Assembly (NCBI GenBank): GCA_027307335.1
Contig: DAHUXD010000034.1
Location: 49,177 to 113,176 of the forward strand
DNA: 64,000 bases
DNA from: Acidobacteriota bacterium
Lineage (GTDB): Bacteria > Acidobacteriota > Thermoanaerobaculia > UBA5066 > Gp7-AA6
Reading direction: 5' to 3'
The notes below the pieces were generated by a model that was not told the origin of the DNA, made no database searches, and was given only the letters and a program-made list of their open reading frames with translations. Below are positions 63,447-64,000 of this stretch, piece by piece. Position numbers and translations under genes: made by a program. Within the stretch, counting starts at the first letter, position 1. Each line of letters starts with the position of its first letter.

Positions 63447-64000
63447 GCGATCGGGGCGACGTCGGGCTCTCGCGGTCGTCCGACGGCGCCCGCGCGGACG
63501 TCGCCCTCGCGATCCGGCCCGTCAACGTCCTCGGCGCCGCCGATCTCCTGCGGCTCGCCGGGTGCGTGCGCGAGGCCGCGCCGCCCGCCCGTGTGATCGT
63601 CCTGCGCGGACTGCCGCGCGCCTTCTCGGCCGGCGTCGACGTCGCGGAGCACGCGCCGGAACCCGCGGCGATCGAGACCATGCTCGGCGCGATGCGGGCG
63701 GCCCTGTCGGCCCTCGTCGAGGCGCCCGCGGTGACCGTCGCGGCGGTCTCGGGCGCCTGCCTCGGCGGCGGCGCCGAGATCGCCGCCGCCTGCGACGTGG
63801 TGCTCGTCGCGGAAGACGCGCGGGTCGCGTTTCCGGAGATCGGCCTCGCGTGCTTCCCGCCGGGCGCGTGCGCGCTCCTGCCGCTCCGGATCGGCGAGGC
63901 CCGGGCGGCCGAGTGGATCCTCACGGGCCGTCGCGTCTCGGGACGGGAGGCGGCGGAGGCCGGCTTCGCCGCGCGCGCGGTGCCGCCCGCGAGGCTCGAC
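63443..64000 (+). CDS. Crotonase-family protein resembling cyclohexa-1,5-dienecarbonyl-CoA hydratase, 3' end cut by window
   Basis: 186 codons are visible from GTG 63443. The oxyanion-hole segments are RAFSAGVDVAEHAPE and SGACLGGGAEIAAACDVV, and the frame continues through FPEIGLACFPPGACALLPLR to the window edge. FSAGVDV-x-EH-x-PE and PEI-x-L-x-x-FPP are, as I recall, specific to dienoyl-CoA hydratases (Dch/BamR) of the anaerobic benzoyl-CoA pathway more than to general enoyl-CoA hydratases. Genes continue past the window. It is coupled to the MBL gene by a GTGA overlap. Crotonase is certain; the subfamily is inference. Confidence 0.8.
   Translation, partial: MSDRGDVGLSRSSDGARADVALAIRPVNVLGAADLLRLAGCVREAAPPARVIVLRGLPRAFSAGVDVAEHAPEPAAIETMLGAMRAALSALVEAPAVTVAAVSGACLGGGAEIAAACDVVLVAEDARVAFPEIGLACFPPGACALLPLRIGEARAAEWILTGRRVSGREAAEAGFAARAVPPARLD

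Noticed and set aside
1..64000. tRNA, rRNA, prophage, complete insertion sequence or CRISPR
   Set aside because: Both strands of the short gaps were read by eye and none was seen. No transposase or phage gene is present, though short palindromic repeats are.

Overview
This is a very GC-rich, densely coding window (no gap between genes exceeds about 260 bases) from a Gram-negative-type bacterium. Evidence for that cell type is the set of lipoproteins and secreted proteins, a periplasmic-type Cu/Zn superoxide dismutase lipoprotein and a lipoprotein-type osmolyte-binding protein. The mix of secreted beta-helix/SLH proteins, a DUF4331/HupE locus, a TIGR03960-type radical SAM protein and RskA-type regulation resembles Acidobacteriota (for example Thermoanaerobaculia-like lineages). 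That assignment is inference; no rRNA or tRNA gene is visible.

Layout. (1) 1-12.9 kb: a surface/secreted block, all on the minus strand. It holds a partial Vgb-like propeller protein and five tandem paralogues built as signal peptide, parallel beta-helix, IPT/TIG domain and three cysteine-bearing SLH repeats. (2) 13-16.1 kb: a PTPS-III/QueD-family enzyme coupled to a large radical SAM protein. (3) 16.2-24.4 kb: a decayed SLH fragment, VapBC, threonine synthase, RlmN, an alpha/beta hydrolase, a ferredoxin, OsmC, a novel 12-cysteine secreted protein, and a coupled GGDEF / zinc-ribbon / Smr set. (4) 24.5-32.8 kb: a hypothetical protein, a CDGSH protein, a coupled zinc-peptidase plus ATP-grasp pair, a secreted chalcone-isomerase-like protein, a flavin-halogenase-family enzyme and an osmoprotectant ABC operon. 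(5) 32.8-41.7 kb: a ferritin-like protein, an ECF sigma/anti-sigma pair, fructose bisphosphatase, and a metal-transport-like DUF4198-HupE-DUF4331 set. (6) 41.7-50.9 kb: a DDAH-like hydrolase, a methyltransferase, YchF, an APC permease, a sixth SLH protein of different architecture and an M23 peptidase. (7) 50.9-64 kb: a 4-hydroxybenzoyl-CoA-reductase-type molybdoenzyme, an RRM protein, a PLP decarboxylase, SodC, a two-component system, a thiolase, a class I glutamine amidotransferase, an MBL protein and a truncated crotonase resembling dienoyl-CoA hydratases.

How it works together. Many genes are joined by 4-base ATGA/GTGA overlaps. Many first genes carry a TANNNT box only 6-11 bases before the start codon and no Shine-Dalgarno sequence, which suggests widespread leaderless transcription. 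Three kinds of short palindromic repeats sit at gene ends or inside genes and supply codons. The HcrCAB-type enzyme and the dienoyl-CoA-hydratase-like crotonase, 8-13 kb apart, hint at anaerobic aromatic-CoA metabolism. The best candidates for undescribed biology are the peptidase/ATP-grasp pair, the disulfide-decorated SLH surface family and the DUF4198-HupE-DUF4331 locus.
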